Source: Ptiloglossa arizonensis
Taxonomy: Eukaryota; Arthropoda; Insecta; Hymenoptera; Colletidae
DNA: 64,000 nt
NCBI RefSeq assembly: GCF_051014685.1
Contig: NW_027479437.1
Coordinates: 1 to 64,000, forward strand
Reading direction: 5' to 3'
The position numbers and the translations under genes were made by a program. Below are positions 37,648-50,190 of the stretch, in pieces. The notes beneath the pieces were generated by a model that saw nothing but the letters and a program-made list of their open reading frames with translations, did not search any database and was not told the origin of the DNA. Numbering within the stretch: position 1 is the first letter of the stretch; each line of letters starts with the position of its first letter.

Positions 37648-38659
37648 CGGTATGTGTAGTTTTCCCCTAGGCCGTTCCAGTTATTCGTTTCGAGCATCAG
37701 AACTGCGAAAATTTCGAGTTTCTCTAGCGTTTCTTACATCCAAACTGCCATATCTCGCGAACGGATTGACCGATCCGCAAAATTTCTGTTGCATCTGAAA
37801 GTAGACACTCGCCCGATTACAGCGGTATGCGTTCTTCTCCCCTAGGCCGTTCTAGTCATTCGTTTCGAGCATCAGAACTGCGAAAATTTTGAGTTTCTCA
37901 AGCGTTTCTTATCTCCAAACTGGCATATCTCGCGAACGGATTGATCAATCCGCAAAATTTCTGTTGCATCTGAAAGTAACAACTCGCCCGATTACAACGG
38001 TATGCGCACTTTTCCCCTAGGCGGTTCTAGTTATTCGTTGCGAGCATCAGAACTGCGAAAATTTTGAGTTTCTCAAGCGTTTCTTACCTCCAAACTGCCA
38101 CATCTCGCGAACGGATCGACCAATCCGCAAAATTTCTGTTGCTACTGAAAGTAGAAGCTCGCCCGCTTACAACGGTATGTGTAGTTTTCCCCTAGGCCGT
38201 TCCAGCTATTCGTTTCGAGCATCAGAACTGCGCAAATTTTGAGTTTCTCAAGCGTTTCTTACATTCAAACTGCCACATCTCACGTACGGATTGATCAATC
38301 CGCAAAATTTCTGTTGCATCTGAAAGTAGAAAGTCGCCCAATTACAACGGTATGCGTACTTCTCCCCTAGGCCGTTCTAGTCATTCGTTTCGAGCATCAA
38401 AACTGCGAAAATTTTGAGTTTCACAAGCGTTTCTTATCTCCAAACTGCCATATCTCGCGAACGGATTGATCAATCCGCAAAATTTCTGTTGCATCTGAAA
38501 GTAGAAACTTGCCCGATTACAACGGTATGCGCCCTTTTCCCCTAGGCGGTTCTAGTTATTCGTTTCGAGCATCAGAACTGCGAAAGTTTTGAGTTTCTCA
38601 AGCGTTTCTTACCTCCAAACTGCCATATCTCGCGAACGGATTGATCAATCCGCAAAATT
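37648..38659 (+). repeat. Mixed satellite monomers
   Basis: About six monomers without an obvious local partner. Oddities are AAAGTAACAACTCG near 37976, GCTACTGAAAGTAGAAGCTC near 38141, CGCCCGCTTAC near 38161 and CATCTCACGTACGG near 38276, which destroys the TCGCGA site. It reads as the junction between family 2 and the next block. Confidence 0.72.
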
Positions 38660-41321
38660 TCTGTTGCATCTGAAAGTAGAAACTCGCCCGATTACAACGG
38701 TATGCGTACTTCTCCCCTAGGCCGTTCTAGTTATTCATTTCGAGCATCAGAACTGGGGAAATTATGAGTTTCTAAAGCGTTTCTTATCTCCAAACTGCCA
38801 TGTCTCGCGAACGGATTGATCAATCCGCAAAATTTCTGTTGCTTGTGAAAGTAGAAACTCGCCCGATTACAACGGTAGGCGCACTTTTCCCCTAGGCCGT
38901 TCTAGTTATTCGTTTCGAGCATCAGAACTGGGGAAATTTTGAGTTTCTAAAGCGTTTCTTATCTCCAAACTGCCATGTCTCGCGAACGGATTGATCAATC
39001 CGCAAAATTTCTGTTGCTTGTGAAAGTAGAACCTCGCCCGATTACAACGGTATGCGTACTTCTCCCCTAGGCCGTTGTAGTCATTCGTTTCGAGCATCAG
39101 AACTGCGAAAATTTTGAGTTTCTCAAGCGTTTCTTATCTCCAAACTGCCATATCTCGCGAACGGATTGATCAATCCGCAAAATTTCTGTTGCATCTGAAA
39201 GTAGAAACTCGCCCGATTACAACGGTATGTGTAGTTTTCCCCAAGGCCGTTCCAGTTATTCGTTTCGAGCATCAGAACTGCGAAAATTTCGAGTTTCTCC
39301 AGCGTTTCTTACATCCAAACTGCCATATCTCGCGAACGGATTGACCGATCCGCAAAACTTCTGTTGTATCTGAAAGTAGAAACTCGCCCGATTACAACGG
39401 TATGTGTAGTTTTCCCCTAGGCGGTTCTAGTTATTCGTTTCGAGCATCAGAACTGCGAAAATTTTGAGTTTCTCAAGCGTTTCTTACCTCCAAAATGCCA
39501 TATCTCGCGAACGGATTGACCGATCCGCAAAATTTCTGTTGCATCTGAAAGTAGAATCTCGCCCGATTACAACGGTATGCGCACTTTTCCCCTACGCCGT
39601 TCTAGTTATTCATTTCGAGCTCAGAACTGCGAAAATTTTGAGTTTCTCAAGCGTTTCTTACCTCCAAACTGCCATGTCTCGCGAACGGATTGACCAATCC
39701 GCAAAATTTCTGTTGCTTCTGAAAGTCGAAACTCGCCCGATTACAACGGTAGGTGTAGTTTTCCCCTAGGCCGTTCTAGTTATTCGTTTCGAGCATCAGA
39801 ACTGCGAAAATATTGAGTTTCTCAAGCGTTTCTTACTTCCAAACTGCCGCATCTCGCGAACGGATCGACCAATCCGCAAAATTTCTGTTGCATCTGAAAG
39901 TAGAAACTCGCCCGATTACAACGGTATGTGTATTTTTCCCCTAGGCCGTTCCAGTTATTCGTTTCGAGCATCAGAACTGCGAAAATTTCGAGTTTCTCAA
40001 GCGTTTCTTGCATCCAAACTGCCATATCTCGCGAACGGATTGACCGATCCGCAAAATTTCTGTTGCATCTGAAAGTAGACACTCGCCCGATTACAACGGT
40101 GGGTGTAGTTTTCCCCCAGGCCGTTCTAGTTATTCGTTTCAAACATCAGAACTGCGAAAATTTTGAGTTTCTCAAGCGTTTCTTATTTCCAAACTGCCAT
40201 ATCTCGCGAACGGATTGATCAATCCGCAAAATTTCTGTTGCATCTGAAAGTAGAAACTCGCCCGATTACAACGGTATGCGTACTTCTCCCCTAGGCCGTT
40301 CTAGTTATTCATTTCGAGCATCAGAACTGGGGAAATTATGAGTTTCTAAAGCGTTTCTTATCTCCAAACTGCCATGTCTCGCGAACGGATTGACCAATCC
40401 GCAAAATTTCTGTTGCTTGTGAAAGTAGAAACTCGCCCGATTACAACGGTAGGCGCACTTTTCCCCTAGGCCGTTCTAGTTATTCGTTTCGAGCATCAGA
40501 ACTGGTGAAATTTTGAGTTTCTAAAGCGTTTCTTATCTCCAAACTGCCATGTCTCGCGAACGGATTGATCAATCCGCAAAATTTCTGTTGCTTGTGAAAG
40601 TAGAACCTCGCCCGATTACAACGGTATGCGTACTTCTCCCCTAGGCCGTTGTAGTCATTCGTTTCGAGCATCAGAACTGCGAAAATTTTGAGTTTCTCAA
40701 GCGTTTCTTATCTCCAAACTGCCATATCTCGCGAACGGATTGATCAATCCGCAAAATTTCTGTTGCATCTGAAAGTAAAAACTCGCCCGATTACAACGGT
40801 ATGTGTAGTTTTCCCCAAGGCCGTTCCAGTTATTCGTTTCGAGCATCAGAACTGCGAAAATTTCGAGTTTCTCCAGCGTTTCTTACATCCAAACTGCCAT
40901 ATCTCGCGAACGGATTGACCGATCCGCAAAACTTCTGTTGCATCTGAAAGTAGAAACTCGCCCGATTACAACGGTATGTGTAGTTTTCCCCTAGGCGGTT
41001 CTAGTTATTCGTTTCGAGCATCAGAACTGCGAAAATTTTGAGTTTCTCAAGCGTTTCTTACCTCCAAAATGCCATATCTCGCGAACGGATTGACCGATCC
41101 GCAAAATTTCTGTTGCATCTGAAAGTAGAATCTCGCCCGATAACAACGGTATGCGTAGTTCTCCCCTAGGCCGTTCTAGTTATTCATTTCGAGCTCAGAA
41201 CTGCGAAAATTTTGAGTTTCTCAAGCGTTTCTTACCTCCAAACTGCCATGTCTCGCGAACGGATTGACCAATCCGCAAAATTTCTGTTGCTTCTGAAAGT
41301 CGAAACTCGCCCGATTACAAC
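38660..41321 (+). repeat. 9-mer duplicated block with shared 1-bp deletion
   Basis: 38660-39747 matches 40233-41321 at 1574 bp (nine monomers minus one base). Both copies have GAACTGGGGAAATTATGAG, CTCCAAAATGCC, and the same lost base in TTTCGAGCTCAGAAC (near 39620 and 41194), showing the deletion preceded the duplication. The CTGGGGAAATT monomers recur at about 52050 and 52228. Confidence 0.82.
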
Positions 41322-43080
41322 GGTATGCGCACTTTTCCCCTAGGCCGTTCTAGTTATTCGTTTCAAACATCAGAACTGCGAAAATTTTGAGTTTCTCAAG
41401 CGTTTCTTACTTCCAAACTGCCGCATCTCGCGAACGGATCGACCAATCCGCAAAATTTCTGTTGCATCTGAGAGTAGAACCTCGGCCGATTACAACGGTA
41501 TGTGTAGTTTTCCCCAAGGCCGTTCCAGTTATTCGTTTCGAGCATCAGAACTGCGAAAATTTCGAGTTTCTCCAGCGTTTCTTACATCCAAACTGCCATA
41601 TCTCGCGAACGGATTGACCGATCCGCAAAACTTCTGTTGCATCTGAAAGTAGAAACTCGCCCGATTACAACGGTATGTGTAGTTTTCCCCTAGGCGGTTC
41701 GAGTTATTCGTTTCGAGCATCAGAACTGCGAAAATTTTGAGTTTCTCAAGCGTTTCTTACCTCCAAAATGCCATATCTCGCGAACGGATTGACCGATCCG
41801 CAAAATTTCTGTTGCATCTGAAAGTAGAATCTCGCCCGATTACAACGGTATGCGCACTTTTCCCCTACGCCGTTCTAGTTACTCGTTTCTAGCATCAGAA
41901 CTGCGAAAATTTTGAGTTTCTCAAGCGTTTCTTATTTCCAAACTGCCATATCTCGCGAACGGATTGATCAATCCGCAAAATTTCTGTTGCATCTGAAAGT
42001 AGAAACTCGCCCGATTACAACGGTATGCGTACTTCTCCCCTAGGCCGTTCTAGTTATTCATTTCGAGCATCAGAACTGCGAAAATTTTGAGTTTCACAAG
42101 CGTTTCTTACCTCCAAACTGCCATGTCTCGCGAACGGATTGACCAATCCGCAAAATTTCTGTTGCTTCTGAAAGTCGAAACTCGCCCGATTACAACGGTA
42201 TGCGCACTTTTCCCCTAGGCCGTTCTAGTTATTCGTTTCAAACATCAGAACTGCGAAAATTTTGAGTTTCTCAAGCGTTTCTTATCTCCAAACTGCCATA
42301 TCTCGCGAACGGATTGATCAATCCGCAAAATTTCTGTTGCATCTGAAAGTAGAATCTCGCCCGATTACAACGGTATGCGCACTTTTCCCCTACGCCGTTC
42401 TAGTTACTCGTTTCTAGCATCAGAACTGCGAAAATTTTGAGTTTCTCTAGCGTTTCTTACATCCAAACTGCCATATCTCGCGAACGGATTGACCGATCCG
42501 CAAAATTTCTGTTGCATCTGAAAGTAGACACTCGCCCGATTACAACGGTATACGTACTTCTCCCCTAGGCCGTTCTAGTCATTCGTTTCGAGCATCAGAA
42601 CTGCGAAAATTTTGAGTTTCTCAAGCGTTTCTTACTTCCAAACTGCCGCATCTCGCGAACGGATCGACCAATCCGCAAAATTTCTGTTGCATCTGAAAGT
42701 AGAAACTCGCCCGATTACAACGGTGTGTGTAGTTTTCCCCTAGGCCGTTCCAGCTATTCGTTTCGAGCATCAGAACTGCGAAAATTTCGAGTTTCTCGAG
42801 CGTTTCTTACATCCAAACGGCCATATCTCGCGAACGGATTGACCAATCCGCAAAATTTCTGTTGAATTTGAAAGTAGAAACTCGCCCGATTACAACGATA
42901 TGCGCACTTTTCCCCTGGGCCGTTCTAGTTATTCGTTTCGAGCATCAGAACTGCGAAAATTTTGAGTTTCTAAAGCGTTTCTTATCTCCAAACTGTCATG
43001 TCTCGCGAACGGATTGATCAATCCGCAAAATTTCTGTTGCTTGTGAAAGTAGAAACTCGCCCGATTACAACGGTATGCGC
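41322..43080 (+). repeat. Mosaic of monomers copied from neighbouring blocks
   Basis: About ten monomers. CTCCAAAATGCC near 41761 repeats the 9-mer block, TCGAAACTCGCC and TTTCAAACATCAG near 41300-41370 recur at about 42180-42240, and the GAATCTCGCCC plus CCCCTACGCC monomer at about 41826 recurs near 42353. A CENP-B-box-like copy lies at 42644-42660. Confidence 0.72.
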
Positions 43081-44271
43081 ACTTTTCCCCTAGGCCGTTC
43101 TAGTTACTCGTTTCAAGCATTAGAACTGCGCAAATTATGAGTTTCTCAAGCGTTTCTTACCTCCAAACTGCCATATCTCGCGAACGCATTGATCAATCCG
43201 CAAAATTTCTGTTGCATCTGAAAGTAGAAACTCGCTCGATTACAACGGTATGCGCACTTTTCCCCTAGGCCGTTCTAGTTATTCGTTTCAAGCATTAGAA
43301 CTGCGCAAATTATGAGTTTCTCAAGCGTTTCTTACCTCCAAACTGCCATATCTCGCGAACGCATTGATCAATCCGCAAAATTTCTGTTGCATCTGAAAGT
43401 AGAAACTCGCTCGATTACAACGGTATGCGCACTTTTCCCCTAGGCGGTTCTAGTCATTCGTTTCGAGCATCAGAACTGCGAAAATTTTGAGTTTCTCAAG
43501 CGTTTCTTACCTCCAAACTGCCATATCTCGCGAACGGATTGACCGATCCGCAAAATTTCTGTTGCATCTGAAAGTAGACATTCGCCCGATTACAACGGTA
43601 TGCGCACTTTTCCTCTGGGCCGTTCTAGTTATTCGTTTCAAGCATTAGAACTGCGCAAATTGTGAGTTTCTCAAGCGTTTCTTACCTCCAAACTGCCATA
43701 TCTCGCGAACGCATTGATCAATCCGCAAAATTTCTGTTGCATCTGAAAGTAGAAACTCGCTCGATTACAACGGTATGCGCACTTTTCCCCTAGGCCGTTC
43801 TAGTTATTCGCTTCGAGCATCAGAACTGCGAAAATTTTGAGTTTCTCGAGCGTTTCTTACATCGAAACGGCCATATCTCGCGAACGGATTGACCAATCCG
43901 CAAAATTTCTGTTGAATTTGAAAGTAGAAACTCGCCCGATTACAACGATATGCGCACTTTTCCTCTGGGCCGTTCTAGTTATTCGTTTCGAGCATCAGAA
44001 CTGCGAAAATTTTGAGTTTCTAAAGCGTTTCTTATCTCCAAACTGCCATGTCTCGCGAACGGATTGATCAATCCGCAAAATTTCTGTTGCTTGTGAAAGT
44101 AGAAACTCGCCCGATTACAACGGTATGCGCACTTTTCCCCTAGGCCGTTCTAGTTATTCGTTTCAAGCATTAGAACTGCGCAAATTATGAGTTTCTCAAG
44201 CGTTTCTTACCTCCAAACTACCATATCTCGCGAACGGATTGATCAATCCGCAAAATTTCTGTTGCATCTGA
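43081..44271 (+). repeat. Local single-monomer amplification
   Basis: A monomer with TTTCAAGCATTAGAAC, CGCAAATTATGAG, CGCGAACGCATTGATC and CGCTCGATTAC occurs in adjacent copies near 43081-43255 and 43256-43430 and again near 43606-43780, with a partial form at about 44130-44300. The GCATTGATC change removes one arm base of the palindrome. This is the clearest 1-mer (175-bp) expansion in the window. Confidence 0.75.
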
Positions 44272-45002
44272 AAGTAGAAACTCGCCCGATTACAACGGTA
44301 TGCGCACTTTTCCCCTAGGCGGTTCTAGTCATTCGTTTCGGGCATCAGAACTGCGAAAATTTTGAGTTTCTCAAGCGTTTCTTACCTCCAAACTGCCACA
44401 TCTCGCGAACGGATTGACCAATTCGCAAAATTTCTGTTGCATCTGAAAGTAGAAACTCGCCCGATTACAACGGTATGTGTAGTTTTCCCCAAGGCCGTTC
44501 CAGTTATTCGTTTCGAGCATCAGAACTGCGAAAATTTCGAGTTTCTCTAGCGTTTCTTACATCCAAACTGCCATATCTCGCGAACGGATTGACCGATCCG
44601 CAAAATTTCTGTTGCATCTGAAAGTAGACACTCGCCCGATTACAACGGTGTACGTACTTCTCCCCTAGGCCGTTCTAGTCATTCGTTTCGAGCATCAGAA
44701 CTGCGAAAATTTTGAGTTTCTCAAGCGTTTCTTACATCCAAACTGCCATATCTCGCGAACGGATTGACCAATCCGCAAAATTTCTGTTGCTTCTGAAAGT
44801 AGAAACTCGCCCGATTACAACGGTATGTGTAGTTTTCCCCAAGGCCGTTCCAGTTATTCGTTTCGAGCATCAGAACTGCGAAAATTTCGAGTTTCTCTAG
44901 CGTTTCTTACATCCAAACTGCCATATCTCGCGGACGGATTGACCGATCCGCAAAATTTCTGTTGCATCTGAAAGTAGACACTCGCCCGATTACAACGGTA
45001 TG
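44272..45002 (+). repeat. 4-mer module shared with 52.3 kb
   Basis: Matches 52322-53052 at a shift of 8050 bp (46 monomers). Shared marks are TTTCGGGCATCAG, CCAATTCGCAAAA, CCCCAAGGCC and AACGGTGTACGTAC. A few substitutions separate them (TTACCTCC against TTACATCC, CTCGCCCG against CTCACCCG). Confidence 0.8.
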
Positions 45003-45385
45003 CGTACTTCTCCCCTAGGCCGTCCTAGTCATTCGTTCCGAGCATCAGAACTGCGAAAATTTTGAGTTTCTCAAGCGTTTCTTATCTCCAAACTGCCATA
45101 TCTCGCGAACGGATTGATCAATCCGCAAAATTTCTGTTGCATCTGAAAGTAGAAACTCACCCGATTACAACGGTATGCGCACTTTTCCCCTAGGCGGTTC
45201 TAGTTATTCGTTTCGAGCATCAGAACTGCGAAAATTTTGAGTTTCTCAAGCGTTTCTTACCTCCAAACTGCCACATCTCGCGAACGGATTGACCAATCCG
45301 CAAAATTTCTGTTGCATCTGAAAGTAGAGACTCGCCCGATTACAACGGTATGTGTAGTTTTCCCCTAGGCCGGTCCAGTTATTCG
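45003..45385 (+). repeat. Monomers with the GTCCTAGTCATTCGTTCCG mark
   Basis: About two monomers linking neighbouring modules. The rare GTCCTAGTCATTCGTTCCG at 45022 is also found only at 575, 53772 and 62171 as far as I can see. GCCGGTCCAG near 45371 is a private change. Confidence 0.75.
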
Positions 45386-46260
45386 TTTCGAGCATCAGAA
45401 CTGCGAAAATTTCGAGTTTCTCTAGCGTTTCTTACATCCAAACTGCCATATCTCGCGAACGGATTGACCGATCCGCAAAATTTCTGTTGCATCTGAAAGT
45501 AGACACTCGCCAGATTACAACGGTATGCGTACTTCTCCCCTAGGCCGTTCTAGTCATTCGTTTCGAGCTTCAGAACTGCGAAAATTTTGAGTTTCTCAAG
45601 CGTTTCTTACTTCCAAACTGCCGCATCTCGCGAACGGATCGACCGATCCGCAAAATTTCTGTTGCATCTGAAAGTAGACACTCGCCAGATTACAACGGTA
45701 TGTGTAGTTTTCCCCTAGGCCGTTCCAGCTATTCGTTTCGAGCATCAGAACTGCGAAAATTTTGAGTTTCTCAAGCGTTTCTTATTTCCAAACTGCCATA
45801 TCTCGCGAACGGATCGACCAATCCGCAAAATTTCTGTTGCATCTGAAAGTAGAAACTCGCCCGATTACAACGGTATGCCCACTTTTCCCCTAGGCCGTTC
45901 TAGTTATTCGTTTCAAGCATCTGAACTGCGCAAATTTTGAGTTTCTCAAGCGTTTCTTACCTTCAAACTGCCATATCTCGCGAACGGATTGACCGATCCG
46001 CAAAATTTCTGTTGCATCTGAAAGTAGAATCTCGACCGATTACAACGCTATGCGCACTTTTCCCCTACGCCGTTCTAGTTACTCGTTTCTAGCATCAGAA
46101 CTGCGAAAATTGTAAGTTTCTCAAGCGTTTCTTATTTCCAAACTGCCATATCTCGCGAACGGATCGACCAATCCGCAAAATTTCTGTTGCATCTGAAAGT
46201 AGAAACTCGCCCGATTACAACGGTATGTGTAGTATTCCCCTAGGCCGTTCCAGCTATTCG
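45386..46260 (+). repeat. 5-mer (875 bp) tandem duplication, copy 1
   Basis: Five monomers followed directly by a second copy. It contains CGCCAGATTAC, AGCTTCAGAAC, AAGCATCTGAAC, CTCGACCGATTACAACGC and AAAATTGTAAG. It also holds CGGATCGACCGATCCG at 45635-45650, where both palindrome arms carry matching changes. Confidence 0.87.
45635..45650. repeat. Palindrome with matching changes in both arms
   Basis: CGGATCGACCGATCCG: relative to CGGATTGACCAATCCG both arms have changed so that the 7-base complementarity is kept. Single-arm versions (CGGATCGACCAATCCG and CGGATTGACCGATCCG) are common elsewhere. Recombination between those two forms could also produce it. Confidence 0.85.
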
Positions 46261-47135
46261 TTTCGAGCATCAGAACTGCGAAAATTTCGAGTTTCTCTAG
46301 CGTTTCTTACATCCAAACTGCCATATCTCGCGAACGGATTGACCGATCCGCAAAATTTCTGTTGCATCTGAAAGTAGACACTCGCCAGATTACAACGGTA
46401 TGCGTACTTCTCCCCTAGGCCGTTCTAGTCATTCGTTTCGAGCTTCAGAACTGCGAAAATTTTGAGTTTCTCAAGCGTTTCTTACTTCCAAACTGCCGCA
46501 TCTCGCGAACGGATCGACCGATCCACAAAATTTCTGTTGCATCTGAAAGTAGACACTCGCCAGATTACAACGGTATGTGTAGTTTTCCCCTAGGCCGTTC
46601 CAGCTATTCGTTTCGAGCATCAGAACTGCGAAAATTTTGAGTTTCTCAAGCGTTTCTTATTTCCAAACTGCCATATCTCGCGAACGGATCGACCAATCCG
46701 CAAAATTTCTGTTGCATCTGAAAGTAGAAACTCGCCCGATTACAACGGTATGCCCACTTTTCCCCTAGGCCGTTCTAGTTATTCGTTTCAAGCATCTGAA
46801 CTGCGCAAATTTTGAGTTTCTCAAGCGTTTCTTACCTTCAAACTGCCATATCTCGCGAACGGATTGACCGATCCGCAAAATTTCTGTTGCATCTGAAAGT
46901 AGAATCTCGACCGATTACAACGCTATGCGCACTTTTCCCCTACGCCGTTCTAGTTACTCGTTTCTAGCATCAGAACTGCGAAAATTGTAAGTTTCTCAAG
47001 CGTTTCTTATTTCCAAACTGCCATATCTCGCGAACGGATCGACCAATCCGCAAAATTTCTGTTGCATCTGAAAGTAGAAACTCGCCCGATTACAACGGTA
47101 TGTGTAGTATTCCCCTAGGCCGTTCCAGCTATTCG
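46261..47135 (+). repeat. 5-mer (875 bp) tandem duplication, copy 2
   Basis: Reads as copy 1 with one change I can see, at 46525 (ATCCACAAAA for ATCCGCAAAA). The match runs on to about 47147, where CAGATCTGCG and the following TTTTGAG form diverge. About 46730-47750 also matches about 54255-55275 at 7525 bp (43 monomers), linking it to family 3. Confidence 0.87.
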
Positions 47136-48589
47136 TTTCGAGCATCAGATCTGCGAAAATTTTGAGTTTCTCAAGCGTTTCTTACATCCAAACTGCCATA
47201 TCTCGCGAACGGATTGACCAATCCGCAAAATTTCCCTTGCATCTGAAAGTAGAGACTCGCCCGATTACAACGGTATACGTACGTCTCCCCTAGGCCGTTC
47301 TAGTCATTCGTTTCGAGCATCAGAACTGCGAAAATTTTGAGTTTCTCAAGTGTTTCTTATCTCCAAACTGCCATATCTCGCGAACGGATTGATCAATCCG
47401 AAAAATAACTGTTGCATCTGAAAGTAGAAACTCGCCCGATTACAACGGTATGCGCACTTTTCCCCTAGGCGGTTCTAGTTATTCGTTTCGAGCATCAGAA
47501 CTGCGAAAATTTTGAGTTTCTCAAGCGTTTCTTACTTCCAAACTGCCGCATCTCGCGAACGGATCGACCAATCCGCAAAATTTCTGTTGCATCTGAAAGT
47601 AGAAACTCGCCCGATTACAACGGTATGTGTAGTATTCCCCTAGGCCGTTCCAGCTATTCGTTTCGAGCATCAGAACTGCGAAAATTTTGAGTTTCTCAAG
47701 CGTTTCTTACATCCAAACTGCCATATCTCGCGAACGGATTGACCGATCCGCAAAATTTCTGTTGCATCTGAAAGTAGACACTCGCCAGATTACAACGGTA
47801 TGCGTACTTCTCCCCTAGGCCATTCCAGTTATTCGTTTCGAGCATCAGAACTGCGAAAATTTTGAGTTTCTAAAGCGTTGCTTATCTCCAAACTGCCATA
47901 TCTCGCGAACGGATTGACCGATCCGCAAAATTTCTGTTGCATCTGAAAGTAGACACTCGCCCGATTACAACGGTATGCGTACTTCTCCCCTAGGCCGTTC
48001 TAGTCATTCGTTTCGAGCATCAGAACTGCGAAAATTTTGAGTTTCTCAAGCCTTTCTTATATCCAAACTGCCATATCTCGCGAACGGATTGATGAATCCG
48101 CAAAATTTCTGTTGCATCTGAAAGTAGAAACTCGCCCGATTACAAGGGTATGCGCACTTTTCCCCTAGGCGGTTCTAGTTATACGTTTCGAGCATCAGAA
48201 CTGCGAAAATTTTGAGTTTCTCAAGCGTTTCTTACCTCCAAACTGCCATATCTCGCGAACGGATTGACCAATCCGCAAAATTTCTGTTGCATCTGAATGT
48301 AGAAACTCGCCCGATTACAACGGTATGTGTAGTTTTCCCCTAGGCCGTTCCAGTTATTCGTTTCGAGCATCAGAACTGCGAAAATTTCGAGTTTCTCAAG
48401 CGTTTCTTGCATCCAAAGTGCCATATCTCGCGAACGGATTGACCGATCCGCAAAATTTCTGTTGCATCTGAAAGTAGACATTCGCCCGATTACAACGGTA
48501 TGCCCACTTTTCCCCTAGGCCGTTCTAGTTATTCGTTTCAAGCATCAGAACTGCGCAAATTTTGAGTCTCTCAAGCGTTTCTTACCTTC
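47136..48589 (+). repeat. Diverged family 3 monomers
   Basis: About eight monomers in family 3 order: TATACGTACGTCTCC at 47276, AAGTGTTTC, GATCAATCCGAAAA, TGTGTAGTATTCCCC near 47633, GCCATTCCAG, AAAGCGTTGC and GATTGATGAATCC ending at 48095. Private changes include AAAATTTCCCTTGC near 47231 and AAAAATAACTG near 47402. It looks like an older or rearranged relative of the 12-mer at 53.9 kb. Confidence 0.75.
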
Positions 48590-49610
48590 AAACTGCCATA
48601 TCTCGCGAACGGATTGACCGATCCGCAAAATTTCTGTTGCATCTGAAAGTAGAATCTCGACCGATTACAACGCTATGCGCACTTTTCCCCTACGCCGTTC
48701 TAGTTACTCGTTTCTAGCATCAGAACTGCGAAAATTTTGAGTTTCTCGAGCGTTTCTTATTTCCAAACTGCCATATCTCGCGAACGGATCGACCAATCCG
48801 CAAAATTTCTGTTGCATCTGAAAGTAGAAACTCGCCCGATTACAACGGTATGTGTAGTTTTCCCCAAGGCCGTTCCAGTTATTCGTTTCGAGCATCAGAA
48901 CTGCGAAAATTTCGAGTTTCTCAAGCGTTTCTTACATCCAAACTGCCATATCTCGCGAACGGATCGACCAATCCGCAAAATTTCTGTTGCATCTGAAAGT
49001 AGAGACTCGCCCGATTACAACGGTATGTGTACTTTTCCCCTAGGCCGTTCCAGTTATTCGTTTCGAGCATCAGAACTGCGAAAATTGTAAGTTTCTCAAG
49101 CGTTTCTTATTTCCAAACTGCCATATCTCGCGAACGGATTGACCGATCCGCAAAATTTCTGTTGCATCTGAAAGTAGAATCTCGACCGATTACAACGCTA
49201 TGCGCACTTTTCCCCTACGCCGTTCTAGTTACTCGTTTCTAGCATCAGAACTGCGAAAATTTTGAGTTTCTCGAGCGTTTCTTATTTCCAAACTGCCATA
49301 TCTCGCGAACGGATCGACCAATCCGCAAAATTTCTGTTGCATCTGAAAGTAGAAACTCGCCCGATTACAACGGTATGTGTAGTTTTCCCCAAGGCCGTTC
49401 CAGTTATTCGTTTCGAGCATCAGAACTGCGAAAATTTCGAGTTTCTCAAGCGTTTCTTACATCCAAACTGCCATATCTCGCGAACGGATCGACCAATCCG
49501 CAAAATTTCTGTTGCATCTGAAAGTAGAGACTCGCCCGATTACAACGGTATGTGTACTTTTCCCCTAGGCCTTTCCAGTTATTCGTTTCGAGCATCAGAA
49601 CTGCGAAAAT
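48590..49610 (+). repeat. 3-mer (525 bp) tandem duplication
   Basis: 48590-49085 recurs at 49115-49610 with a 525-bp shift. Both have CTCGACCGATTACAACGC, CCCCTACGCC, TTTCTCGAGCG and CCCCAAGG monomers in order. GCCTTTCCAG near 49570 is private to the second copy. Confidence 0.83.
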
Positions 49611-49696
49611 TTCGAGTTTCTCAAGCGTTTCTTGCATCCAAACTGCCATATCTCGCGAACGGATTGACCGATCCGCAAAATTTCTGTTGCATCTGA
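49262..49696 (+). other. Longest open frame; not considered a gene
   Basis: A 144-codon frame opening at TTG and running over about 2.5 monomers. It exists because the monomer classes here lack stops in the phases used. The monomer length (175 = 3 x 58 + 1) shifts the phase at each repeat, so no frame stays open for long. The same peptide fragments recur all over the array from the same phase. There is no methionine start, codon bias, domain or conserved boundary. Coding function is very unlikely. Confidence 0.9.
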
Positions 49697-50190
49697 AAGT
49701 AGACATTCGCCCGATTACAAAGGTATGCCCACTTTTCCCCTAGGCCGTTCTAGTTATTCGTTTCAAGCATCAGAACTGCGCAAATTTTGAGTTTCTCAAG
49801 CGTTTCTTACCTTCAAACTGCCATATCTTGCGAACGGATTGACCGATCCGCAAAATTTCTGTTGCATCTGAAAGTAGACATTCGCCCGATTACAACGGTA
49901 TGCCCACTTTTCCCCTAGGCCGTTCTAGTTATTCGTTTCAAGCATTAGAACTGCGCAAATTTTGAGTTTCTCAAGCGTTTCTTACCTTCAAACTGCCATA
50001 TCTCGCGAACAGATTGACCGATCCGCAAAATTTCTGTTGCATCTGAAAGTAGAATCTCGGCCGATTACAACGCTATGCGCACTTTTCCCCTACGCCGTTC
50101 TAGTTACTCGTTTCTAGCATCAGAACTGCGAAAATTTCGAGTTTCTCAAGCGTTTCTTACGTCCAAACTGCCATATCTCGCGAACGGATC
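49611..50190 (+). repeat. Satellite monomers between duplicated modules
   Basis: About three monomers. Two adjacent copies carry AGACATTCGCCC, TATGCCCAC, TTTCAAGCAT and TTACCTTCAAAC (about 49701 and 49876), a further single-monomer duplication; the second has CATTAG and CGAACAGATTG. CTCGGCCGATTACAACGC lies near 50056. Confidence 0.75.

Noticed and set aside
40480..40671. Minus-strand frames suggesting genes or inverted monomers
   Set aside because: They are reverse-complement readings of the same plus-oriented monomers; no inverted monomer was found.
49262..49696. Open frame of 144 codons, and many recurrent frames of 62-117 codons on both strands
   Set aside because: Most start at TTG or other non-ATG codons, repeat the same satellite phase, and end because 175 is not divisible by three. 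There is no domain, no codon signature and no gene context.
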